This document shows, piece after piece, positions 23,752-35,700 of a stretch of 64,000 nt of DNA (positions are counted from its first letter, which is position 1; each line of letters starts with the position of its first letter). The notes under the pieces were generated by a model. The model saw only the letters and a program-made list of their open reading frames with translations. It was not told where the DNA came from and made no database searches. Made by a program: the position numbers and the translations under genes. The stretch is from Trichuris trichiura (lineage: Eukaryota > Nematoda > Enoplea > Trichinellida > Trichuridae). The stretch lies in NCBI GenBank assembly GCA_037903355.1, contig JBAJFE010000004.1, forward strand, positions 3,472,001 through 3,536,000, read 5' to 3'.

Positions 23752-25128
23752 TTAGCTGAACGAAGTTTTCGTAAACATCCTACGCGGCCTTACGGTGCGG
23801 AAGTCGACGTTATATGAATACAATAGAAAAAGCCAAATCACAAATAAAATTTATTTGATCACTCACATGAATAATAACGCCTCGTCTAGCCGTCTGAAGA
23901 CAGCAAGTCGGCAGTTGTTAGCTAAACGCTTATGTTTTGAAATGATTGTACCTGCAAACTATTGTTTTTTTTAAATATGAATTTCTTTACGGTAATTCGA
24001 CCATAGGAACTCATCCCGAGTTAGCGATTTACCCTTGCGGAGTGCAATTCATCGCAATGCCACTATCCAAGAAAAGCATGTCTGCTCGCTAGCATTATGG
24101 GACGATAAGCGACGATGCGAAAAAGATTTTCCGAAAGCGCATTAAACAAATGATTATTATCATTGTTGTTGCTATTATGCAAATTTTTGAACGTAAGACT
24201 TCTTGTAACTGTCTGGCAAAGTCTTGCTTTGTCTAGACAGTTCCAAGTGCGATAACGATGTTATGCAAATGACGCATCATCGATCTTTGCTCGCTGCGTA
24301 GCGAAAAAGACCTTTCCCGACGATCAATCAAACGCCTTGAAGGCTGCCTATCTTTCCTTAATCTGAAAATAACTTTGAAAGCATTGTTTGCGTTGGCGAG
24401 TCAAGAAGAATGACCAAGAATAGCGTTGAACGCGAACGAGCGCCCGAAATAGCCCCGTTCGGAGATCTGCGCTGATAATAGCCATTTTTTAAAATTCACT
24501 TTCGAACGGAAAAAGGAGTCGCGCGCGAATCACGCTCGCGGGCGCAAACTCGCCTTCGTTGCTTAAACACGCAAAAAAAAGTTTTCAGGAAAAAAAGTGA
24601 ACTCGGAAAACTGCTGTTTTCCTGGTACGAACGCCTACCAACTAATTAACGAAGCGCGTTGTAGGCGTACTCATAAGTCACTCATTCAGACACCGTTTTT
24701 AATAAAGTATTATATTTTTTTAAAAGAAAATACGATTTCTTAGGTAGCTCGTGACCGCGTTTAGGTGAGCTTTTAATCATCAGGCGACAAGGAAAAATAG
24801 AACAAAAAATTAACTTACGATGCGCAGCCGACGTGGAAACTGCTTTACAACCTTTTGCGATGTTGCAATACTAATCTATACGAAAGTTGTAGAAAATCAA
24901 CTGAATTTTACTAATACCGCTTAAAACGAATTAACAACGGCACCTGGAAGACAGATTAAAACATGTTCGCTGGACAGACTGTACTACTCACTGGGATGTT
25001 GGTGCTTGAACCTGTTTGCCCCAGCGACCTTTACAGCTGCAGTTGACGAAGATAACACACGTTCAATTACAAAGACGTGTGGTATAGGCTTGAAGTCGAC
25101 TGTGCCGAATTTTTGTCTGAAAACAAAG
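23752..25128. other. Intergenic stretch downstream of MGRN1-like gene
   Basis: No exon recognised. A hairpin pairs AACTGTCT (24207-24214) with AGACAGTT (24235-24242), extended inward by an imperfect CAAAG/CTTTG pairing. Confidence 0.55.
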
Positions 25129-27685
25129 CTACGCGTGCAAAGAACTTAGTATGCGTCCATTTTTAAAAAAACCTTCGTCAAAACATTTTGGCTTGTCGCT
25201 GAGTTCAAAGACACGCATTACTATGTGCTCCGGAGTAAGAACTTCTTGAACCTCCAACGACGTCGGCCTGAAATGTTTTTTGAAAATATGCAAATTTACA
25301 TAAAGGCAACGACCTAGTAGTAATACCTGCCCGTTTTCTTGGCATTTTGTTTCCTTGGAGCAGCCGACGGCGACGACCCGCGTACGATAGACGCATTTTG
25401 AGCGGCAAGAGATAAACACTGCGTCCCCGAAGGAACTATGGGCCCATTTAAGGCCTCAATCAAAGGGACTAATTCATATTTGTTAAAATTTGACGTCGGC
25501 TCATAGGTCAGCTGCAATAATAGGCGTTTTCATGTATTTGAAATTGCATCTACTTTACACGGCTGCTTGCATAAACTTAACTTAAAGAAGTTAGAAATCG
25601 ACAAAAAAAAATTAATAAAATGGGCATTGCACCTTTGTTGGTAATATTAAAGGCAATTTCTCTACAATAAAGGAGATAAGTCACTTACGGACGATTCCGT
25701 TGCTGACGCGCAGGCAATTGGAGTAATTCTGGAAGACTTTACCGTCTTCACCTGCAGCAATGCCCTGAATGGCGCCCGGCATATTGGGCAATTATTTACC
25801 TAGAAAGGAAATGGATTTTTTAAAAATAGGCTTTTGCCGCAATCATCCATCGACGTGGACGACCAAAAATAAAACTGCAAAAGCGTTTGCAGCTCGCAGA
25901 CGCTTAACTGACTAGACGACAAAATGTTGGAGCTGCTTTTGTTTTACGGTCTCTTTCTAATAATAGATAGCGACGGGCAAACATCGATCACCGAACGCGG
26001 CACCTAAGCGCGTTCGGCATTATTTAAATAACAAACATGGGATGTATAGATCAAAAATTCAAAAAAACAACCTCGATGGCGTCAATGATTACACGTGAAT
26101 TTTCTATGCTTCTTAAACTTCCTTAGAAAAAAAACGTAAGCCGCGTGCTAATATTAAAATTAACGCTAACCGAATGACGTAAATGAGTTTAAAAAGGGAA
26201 ACGTCAAAAAAAAGTTGATCATAATTCATTCAAACCTTGTAACGTAGGCTTTGCGCGCAAGTCGAGCAAATGCACAAGTGACGACAGGGAAGAATAAGCG
26301 TGTCTCGCCATTCGGACATGCAAACAACGCATTCGGCTCCGCATTCCTCTCTGCTGTCCCCGCTGGAACCCTAAAGACCATTGGAAGCGTAAACATAAGG
26401 CTGCAATTTGCATATAAGTGTTCGCCTACCTCCTGACCACCCGAGGCATTGGCGGATGAAATTCCCTTATTTTCAAGTCCGTAAACTTCCTGCAGCAAAT
26501 AACACACATTGTCGACGTAGAACTTTTGCTTTATTGGCTTAAGCGTGAACCCGTTACTATCACCGGATCGTTCGGCCACCGCTATAGTTGAATGGTGCTG
26601 CGCCATTTCTATATTTAAAATGAAAATGTAACAAAGTCGGACGCGTCATCGCCTACCAGACGAACAATGCGGCCGCGTAAAACAGTGTATAACAATTGGA
26701 ATTATTTCTTTATCATGGTCGTACAGTAGCTGCAAAGCCATTGCGTCAAAAGACCGTTTGTCAAAAGAAAGCGTACCTCGTTGGCTTTGAACAACGACGG
26801 ATCAAATACGTGGTCGAAATCGCAGAATACTTGATTTGCCCCGGTATCGAACTGGTACGGTTTTGAGGTTAGCTCGGGTCTTTTGGTTGAATAACTGAAA
26901 CGGCTATCGACAATGCTAACAGCGGCGGGAATAACGTAAAAACATTTGGAAAATCGATCGACCCTTTTTGCTTAATGTTGAATATATAGACAAGGAAATA
27001 GTAAGCTTACAGAAAACCGTCCGAAGTGATTGTCTCGGTTGCAAAATAGTAAATGATCATAGTACACGGAGCGTCGCAGTCGAGAACGAATTCAATATGG
27101 TAACGGCAGCAGTTGGATGAATCGTCCGGACTGGAATCTGGGTTACTTTGAGCTCTGGACATAAAATCGCGTAAAGCAATAAGTCACTTGAAGAAACTGG
27201 TCCGATAAACCAATTTTTTAATGCGTATTCGATTAAAATAGGAAACAATGCGCAAGCAAGCTTACTTTACGAACTTTAGCGATTCTCGTCTAACAATTAC
27301 CATGCAATGCAAAGCCTGATACGGCTCCGACGACGACTGGTAAACATAGGGATACTAAACGGAAGAAGAATTGACTGACGAAGGGCGGAAACGTTGAAAG
27401 CGTAAAAGGAAAGCTTACGGTTACCGGCTTCCTGCACAGAAAGTTCAAGTCTTTGTTTTCTCCGAACAAAAAGCACTCCGGCTGCGACGTTTCAAAACGC
27501 TCATCGCCAAGCATAAAGTGATTTCCAAAATAGGAACCTCAAATTCAAAGAAAACTAGCAGCCTCCACTACGGCGTTTCCGCATTTTTACGCCTTACCTG
27601 ATTTTAAAAGATATTTGTACGAATTGGAAAAATTCGGCGCATCCTCGTCGGCCGGCGTTGCATGACGACCAAGTGCTATGCCCAT
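25129..27685 (-). CDS. MGRN1: Mahogunin-type RING E3 ubiquitin ligase
   Basis: Eleven exons join in frame to 466 aa: 27685-27598, 27537-27380, 27336-27266, 27154-27011, 26894-26777, 26729-26657, 26608-26430, 26370-26236, 25799-25689, 25511-25327, 25267-25129. The start MGIALGRH matches MGSILSRR of human MGRN1, so N-myristoylation on Gly2 is plausible. Family marks in order: KYLLKSGSYFGNHF, FLFGENKDLNFL, IIYYFATETI, VFDPSLF, IVIHCF, LKPIKQK, CYLLQEVYGLENK, then a RING with CVVC (about 291-294), CRHLCIC and CPIC (326-329), and a C-terminal YEP...LIEALNG block. The family ubiquitinates targets such as TSG101 and receptors in endosomal sorting. It represents MGRN1 and RNF157 together. One donor (exon 2, gtcagt) was chosen by alignment and is less certain. 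Confidence 0.94.
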
Positions 27686-29700
27686 AACTGCGACGCAACG
27701 GTCAACCGGCTGACCAATTCACGCCCACATGATATCTACCGTAACGCTTAAAAGCGCTCAGGTTAGGTTGGCTTTTAATTTTCTTTCGAACTAAGCGGTG
27801 ACTGTTTTTAGCCTATTTTTCCGTAAATAAATGAATTCTTATGGGAAAAAATGGCGAAGGGAAGTAGCTTTTGTTGCTCTGCGAATGTACTGCTATGAAT
27901 TTACGCCAGCATCGCTTACGCAAGCGCCAAAGGGCACGTGACATTGTCATCGATGGCACAGATGTTTCCTATCCTTTTGCTGTCACTTTTCTTGGGATGT
28001 ATGATTTATTACTTTGCGACTCGTTGGCATACCAGCGTTTTCCTGCTCTTCCAGTCACATGACCGCACAACATTGCATTCATTTTTATTTTCTTGCAGCC
28101 GCAAGCGAAAATGACGGCCTACCAACCAAGCTAAGCCTAGCGGAGGGAAGCGCGCCGGCGGTTTTGATGGTCATTCATTGGAAAAAATGAACGAGACCGA
28201 ATAGCGCAAAAAACTTTCCCTTCCTTAATGGACAATGGCTGCTTCGATCGCAAGCGCAAAAATTCAAATTATTTAACCAAGCAGGCTTGCTACCGCGGCT
28301 CGAAAAACCGATTGGCAAGTAACGATTTCGAGTTGGAATTCTTTTTTTCGAAGCAAAATAATATTGTGTTGTCAGGAACATTTGACAACGCTACTTCCTG
28401 GTACTGTACAATTTAAATTTTACCGTACGCGTTTGCAAAACAGTTCTTGTTTTTGGCTGTTTAGTTCGAGTTGCGAAATGAATTTTTTAAAAATAATCTC
28501 AATTTTAATTTAAGCTACTTGTTATTTTTGTTTTCCCGCCTAAGAGTTAAAAGCAACGCCTTTATTGGCGGTAAGACAAGTATTTTAGCCCAAAAAGTTG
28601 GAAGTTGCATTTTTTTGACTTGGTTCTGCATCAGCTGCTTGTTAGCGCCAGCAGCGGAAGCGGGAGGTCAATGGCTCGAATGTTCTTACTTGGAGACGAA
28701 CGCGTCAATCCGGTTTAGAACGAGTTCCCGTTCGCTACTGCTTTGCGCTTTAAAGGAGAAATCAGTTGGCCAAGTAGCAAGCAAATTCGTAATTACAAGT
28801 TTTCCTGCGGATCGGCTGTTTTCGTCTGACGTGTTTCGCAGACGAAGTGTAAGGTTTCATTTTCCGTCATTTCAATTCTCACCACTTGCTCAGTTCAGTG
28901 TGGTAAGGTTTATTTTTTTCCGCTGATTTTTGCTTCTACGCTTTTTTCTTTGTATCCTAGCTCGCCGTGCCGATTTTCAACCGTAGTTCAAATTCCAGCT
29001 TGCGTCGTAGTCTTAGCAAATATTTAGGCTTTGTACGGGGTTGTCACGTTCGTACGTTTGTCCATTTTCAAGCAAATCCAGCTGGTTTAATTTTTATTTT
29101 TCTCTCCGACAGAAGACGTATAATCAATCGCAGCTGGTTTCTGGTTTGTCGAAATGTTTTGCCAAATTCATCCAAGCGAATGAATCGAGGAGTCGTGTTC
29201 CGAATTTCTTCTTTTCATAGCAAAGCGCAACAGGCGTGTGCCATTCACTTATTGCTTGTTGCGTTGGTGTTTTCCCGATTGGCTGCATGACGTTAGTCCA
29301 TCGACAGACTTCTCAATTCTTCACGAGAAGTCTGAAGAATTAATTTCTACTTTGAACAAAGAGCTGATGGATGCGGACAGCCGCGCTGCGCACTGCTAGC
29401 ATGACTGGTGCACCTCTATGGCTGTTAGCCTTATTGCCAGTCGCTTGCATGAAATGTCATACCGCTCTCATACGGGCCGACAATCGCTTAATTTCAACAA
29501 CTTATACGACCTGTTCGAAAATTTCTTATAAAAGCTCTTTTGCCCCTCTTAAACAGTCACTATTGCATTTAATGTTCAATTAGACGCGTCACTATTTCTC
29601 GTTTTAAATGATTTCAGGCACTTTTCTTTTCGTCCTTCAAGGCTGCTTTCTAATCTATTTTCGCTTTTTGCAGCGTTCATAGGGGAGCAAGGCCGTTCGC
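27686..29700. other. Divergent promoter region between MGRN1 and PCM1 genes
   Basis: About 2 kb between two genes pointing apart. Open frames on the plus strand at 28.5-28.9 and 29.0-29.3 kb have no recognisable motif and could be untranslated leader or chance. A perfect 10-bp inverted repeat (29305-29314 and 29325-29334, 10-nt spacer) lies in it. A splice acceptor-like TTTTTGCAG just before 29673 suggests that the PCM1 first coding exon follows a 5' untranslated exon. Confidence 0.5.
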
Positions 29701-32700
29701 ATGAGTGCCGGACACTCTTCACCAACGATGGAGCACGGCAAAGGTCGACATGCTGAATATTTTCTGGAAACATTTCCTACGGCTACCAGTTTCATGGTGA
29801 GAACTAATGATATCAGTGCGGTCAGTGATCGTGATTCGCTCGACATCGCCACCCTGGTTGAGGTAAAATGGCGGGCAAAAGAAAAGCCGCGGTTCCTCTT
29901 TTAAGCATCCGAGTACTGACCAACGTTGGCCTTACTCTTGACAATGCTTAACCGCACGACATATTTGGAAACGAATAGCATAGTTAGCCCAATAGTTCTT
30001 TTCCATCTCCAGACGAATGTTACTATATGCTAGTTTGACCTCGATACCATCAAGCAAGGATAGATCACTTTTAGTGTTACCGTAGTTGTTGTACTCGTAT
30101 GTTCGTTAATTGTTGCAATGCTGCTCTCCTTCGGTAGTTGATCTCTGCTTGGCCAACTCTCATCAAACCTCTGAGAACCGTTACCACCAGACTAACTCAG
30201 TTTATGTAGATGAATCCAAAAGAGTTCGTCGAACGACTAACCCGTATAAGGGACAACAAAAGAAATGTTCTCGAAGCTATGGGAAAGTTGAAAAACAAAT
30301 TCGAGGGTGACGTGAGTAGATTGTTGTCGTCCGCTTTTTTTTATACCTTAATAAGCTATACACGCTTTCCGGCCAGATTGACAAGAGCAAGTTGCAGCGG
30401 TTGGTTAGTTTGTACGACGATTTGAAAAAGCAAGAAGATGAATACTTGTGCATATTTAGATCGGTCTTTGTAAGTATAGCACTTCCAGTTGGCTCGTTGC
30501 CAATTTAGTAAAGCCTTTATTTGTAGCCGGGAAAGCACGGAAGCACGGATAGTCTTCCGGGAGCGACGGCCGCCGGCAGTGGCGCTACGTCGTCTCCAAC
30601 GGGATCCACCGGAAGCAGAAAGGCAAGTTGTAGCTTTAAAGTTTCCATATTGAAGCTGGAGAAAGCTCTCATAGCTTACTACAACTTGTTGCTGAGAAAG
30701 CGAGAGTCCTAAACGCGTTTGACGTCATTCATTGGAGAAATTAATGAATTAGATTGCGCTGTTTTCTCGTATTTTTATGACGCTAGTTTCCTCCTTTCAT
30801 TAATCTTTTTTTCTGAATGAGTTTTCTAGCAATAGGTGTTGTAACTTCTGGCCAACAAATTCACCCTAATCAGCTTGCCTTTGAGTAACAGCAAAATAAG
30901 CTGCCCTAATTCTTAGTCTTATTTACGATTAAGTCGAGTATTGATCATTGCGTATTCTACGCATCTCTGTCGACTTAATGGAGGATAGTAAGCTTAGCAG
31001 TAAAGCCTTTAAGTTCTTTAATAAAGCGCGCTAATGTTGGGAGCCTAAAGCCCTGACCATAAAGGCATTCGAGATTAGTGTTCCTTTTGGTCGAGAATTG
31101 CCCGCAGATAAAGGCAATAAATTTACATACTTATTGAACGCAGCAGAGGTGCTTTGCTTTACTTGGTCAGGGGGCAGTTTATTTATAATCTCTTAAGTGA
31201 GCTTTTTGTTTTATTGCGCAGTAACAGCGGGCTTTGTTTAGTCGTTAAAAGGCAGCAGTTGCAGCGCTCGTCTTCAGCGTTTTTGTTTCTCTTAACTAAA
31301 CAAAAATTTAAAACTTGTTAAGGATGCTCACGATCTAACTACAGTACTGACATTTTCAAATTCTGTACTGTAGTTGCGTCGCGAGTACGGTCGGCTTTTA
31401 TTAATCGTTAAACGAGAGAACCTTTAGAGCTCGCCGCGTTCTTGTTTTCAGCGTCTTTGTTTGTCTTAGCTAGGCGAAATTTAAAATTTGTTAAGGATGC
31501 TCAGGACCCAGCTACAGTACTGACATTTTCAAATTCTGTACTGTAGTTGCGTCGCGAGTACGGTCGGTTTTTATTAATCGTTAAACGAGAGAACCTTCAG
31601 AGTTCGTCGCGTTCTCGTTTTCAGCGTATTTGTTTGTCTTACCTAAGCGAAAATTTAAAATTTGTTAAGGATGCTCAGGACCCAACTACAGTAATGACAT
31701 TTTCAAATTTTGTACTGTAGCCGCGTCGCGAATAGGCTATGCAGTTTTTGTATTTTCGAAATCGAATCGCCTTCGAGAACTGAGCGGCAAACTTATTAGT
31801 AGGCAGTTGCCTCCGTGTAGCCGGTTTTGCCGCTCATGTTGTAACTAGCAATCTTTTTTTTTATTTATACGGTGGTTTTCTCGCTGACTTCACTTCTCTC
31901 TGAGCAATTTCATCGTTAAGTTTTCCGGGCAAGTTAAACTCGTTTCCCTACGATCACGAAAGTGGTAAAAGCTACTGTGTACTGAAAATCAACGATGAAG
32001 CAGTTGAACGTATGTTAGATGTTTGTTTTCCGTAAGCAAGACTATTCTGGCAACTAACAAAGAGGGCCTATACATTATTGGCATTTATACTAACTTTATT
32101 ATTTGCCGCTTCAGATTGAGTGCATTTTTGCGCTGAAGCGTTAGCCTAAGTAGTTTTATCATATTTGCAAAGTCGGCTAAGGCCTACGCTGATCTTTCGA
32201 TCCGTATGAATTCAGTCTGAGTATTTTTTTTGCTATGCAGATGATTTTTGGGCCACTAATAATTCCCCTTTAGCTATCCCACGTAACAATTTAAAGAGTG
32301 AGGGAAAAAGTTGTGCTTCTGCTTGCTCTTCAAACGAACGAGTGAAAATAGCTAAATAGCTTGCGGCTTTGGACGGCCCTAAAAGAGGCTGCTGCCTAAT
32401 GGATATTTTTGTCTAAGGCAAAAGTAGAGTGAAAGAACGGTTGTTCCTCTTATAAAAAACATCTCTCAAAATTAAGCAAAGCTTCAAACTTGTATGTCGT
32501 ATTGCTTTGGCAAACCGAAGGCCCTTCGCTAAGCAAACAGAATGCTTCTAATGAGCCTTTATTTTTTGTTAAAAAGAATTGGCATTGTAGGAAAATATGA
32601 AATACTTACCTTTGTTTCCGCTTTAAGTTGATAAAATTCGTGCCGCCGCTTTGAGGTCGAAGTTGTAAGCGCAAGTTCTTTTTTCCAGTCGAATCCGAGC

Positions 32701-35700
32701 TGACGTCGACCTTTTTTGTACCCCTTTTTGCAGAGCTAATACGACCGTAGAGGCTCGGCGGCGGTTTGCCACAGCCTATTTCAAAAATTTAAAAATGTCT
32801 GCTACCGTAAAAGCTATGCTCAGGTACGTCTGCTCTTTTTTAGTTTACCTAAATTTAGGCTGGCATTACGCCATTTCTTAAACTTGGAAAGTTAAACCTT
32901 CGCTCAAACCTGTTAGAATAAATATCCCAGAAAGATTTTGCGGAAGTTGAAATAGTAAGCTTAGCGAGTACAAAACGCTAAACCGGGCAGTACTGTACAG
33001 CTTTAGATGATGCTTAGGGCAGGTCGAAGTGCTAATGCGAATGTGCATGAACAATTGGGCCTTTTCAAATCCTAGCGTTATTCTTCTTGCTGAAGCGTTT
33101 ATTTTTCTATCGCGCGCGAATGATTACGTAAGTTAATCTTTCCGTGTTGTGCCAGCCGTCCGCGCGGGAAATTACAAGCATTTATTCGCTAGCAAACAAC
33201 GAAATGCGACGTTTCCAGCTTGGGTTTGCGTAAAATTTAGATTCCGTAAACCTTTATCGACTTAAACTTAACTACCAGACGAGCGCGCTGTTCGTCCGCC
33301 TCGTTCAGCCGACACTTTGTTGGCCAACGTGTGTTCACTCGCTACGCGCTGGCCACTATTGCGTAAAAGTTTTGGGCCCATTTTTCAATGGCCTTTGTAG
33401 TGCGTATGCTCGGCTCGGCGCGAGCCCATCAATCATTTTAAATCGTTACAACAGTTGCCGAACTATAGCCGTCTTTACTTTCGTTCTTAAGAATCCATAA
33501 AGCTGACTAAAATGTTTCGGGCGGATTAACGGCAATATAATGGTTTAAAATAAAGAGCGGTTCATTGCTATAGGAGACTATTGGAAAAGCGCTATACGCT
33601 CAAGCTGGTTCGGCGGTTGGTTCGCCGTTGACGAATAAAAAATCCATTTAAATAGGCGTTGCTTCACTTTCCAATTTGTTTAAGTCCCGCTTTTGAAACG
33701 CGCTGAAGAAGGGGAATGTTTTGCCTATGCTAATTTATTATTAAGTTGACAAAATTGTAGAAACAATGCCAATTTTGAATATTCAAACTCTACGCGGAAG
33801 GAAGGAGTAAACTTCTCGTACATATCTTAGGCTATTGTTTATGCCTTATCCTTAAAGCCTGGCTGCCCTTTTTCCCTTATCATCCCATATGGATTCATGC
33901 TTTTGTTTGCTCAATTTTGAAAACTTTTTCTTCAGGCGACCAGCGGGGATCTGATCGAACAGCAGAACTTGAAAAAGTCAAGTTGGTGCCCGGTAAAGCG
34001 TCCCTTCCTCTTCGCGTCTAAACAACAAATCTTAATTTGCATTTTCTCAGAACGTAGCGATGACGGGTAGCAGCGACAGTGCCTTTTTCGAATTGCAAGA
34101 GGCTCAAGACGCTTTGGTCAAAATGCTTGACCAGCATAGGACGGTGAGCCGTTTGTCCTTTTTTGGTGTCGCTATCATTTTTTTAAAAAAAAATAGATGC
34201 AAGGCTTGGACGTGAACAAGTCGGTCGAGCAAGTTCAACAAAGGCAGCAGCAAGAATTCACCAAGGCGGACTGTAAGTTGCTTTTCAAGTTTGTCGCTTA
34301 CGCGTTCGTTTTCTAGTAAACAAACAGCGCGAAAAGTTGTTGGCCAAACAGGTCGAGCTTGAACGGCTCAAATCCAAGCTGGAATCGTTCAAAATGCTAT
34401 GCTCTCAATCAAGCGGCGCCATGGTAGGTCGAGCTAGGCCGTCTAATTTGCATATTTATCAACTCGCTTTTCATTGGTCAGTCCATTTTCAAAAATCGTT
34501 CGTAAACAACAAGATAAAGCGAGCGCTGCGCGTCCTTCGACGGTGATAACATGCTTATCAGTTAAATTCAAATTCTACAGTACGGGACGCGATTAAGCGG
34601 GCGGCGCGTTTTCTATAATACATTTCCAACTTTCGTCCTCCAATTTAAAAATTCTACTCGGCGGTTTGGCGCGCAGGCAACTCTGCTTCGGAAATCGTCT
34701 TGATGGGCTCAGTTGTTTGCTTAGCGTCAGCGAGTTTTATTTTTACTGGCAATTCGCCTTTTATTTTATTGCAAAGAACCTGCGCGCCTTTCCGCGTACG
34801 CCGAGAGTCGCCTTCGGTTTAAGCAAGAATTGATGGTTAGCTGAGCATGCACTTACCTCTTCTGGCTACTCCGTGCTTGGCTATGAGCATTTCAATAAGC
34901 CGTTGCGCATTGCGCGCCAAAAGTTGTAACCTTTGTCAACGTAGAAGCAGTTGAACCAAAGTTGTTGTAGTTATTAATGCTGCGTGAGCGTTCGATTTAT
35001 CTGTCTCGTCAACGTGCGCGCTCACCAGTAGAATCGGTGATTAAATGAAGGGGTAAATCACTTGACTAATTCTTTTGTCTACGGCACGTTGAGAGTAGTC
35101 GTCTACTTTTCGTTGCGGAAGAAGGTAGACTTGGCGCGCGTCTGCTTTATGAAGCAGAGCCGTAGCGTTCAAAGCTTCCGGCTCGAAGTAGCGGCGCATG
35201 TCGTTACCAATCATGCCTTTGGGCCAATTGTCCTGATTTTTCACCTTTCCTTGGCAGCCCAACGTTCGAGTGACCGATAGGTATAGCCAATTTGGTGCCA
35301 ACTGTTTCCCGTTGCTGTTGACGTACCGACAGCATTCGCGTGCCGGGCTCGTTTCCTTGTCACTAAGACATTTGACCCTGCCAATTATAAGCCATTCTCG
35401 TTCGCCCTCCTTTTCGCTTGCCAGCAGTTTCAAACGCTCTGGCGGATAGCTTCAAGAGCGCCGTCGTTCCTTCTTTTCCGCTCGCCGAGTAGTAGTGACG
35501 AACCTTTGCTAGGCCGACCAAAGCAATGGAGACGGACCAGGCGATGTGGACGACGAAGAGTTCGTCCAAGAAAGGCTCAACCTATTGCGGGAAAAAAAGC
35601 AGCACATGGAAGGCCTTCTACGAGAGTTGCATAGGTTCGAGGAGGATATTGGTCAAGGTAACGACGCCATGTTATCTTCGCTCATTTCCATCTAATGTAG

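Noticed and set aside
28471..29290. Plus-strand frames of 151 and 107 codons upstream of PCM1
   Set aside because: No known motif, hydrophobic and Phe/Ser-rich as expected of T-rich DNA, and no splice logic linking them to PCM1; left as possible leader.
31265..31735. Tandem hairpins as a candidate array of RNA genes
   Set aside because: Identity extends evenly over the whole 173-bp unit, as in a satellite, with no pol III signals or protected RNA core.
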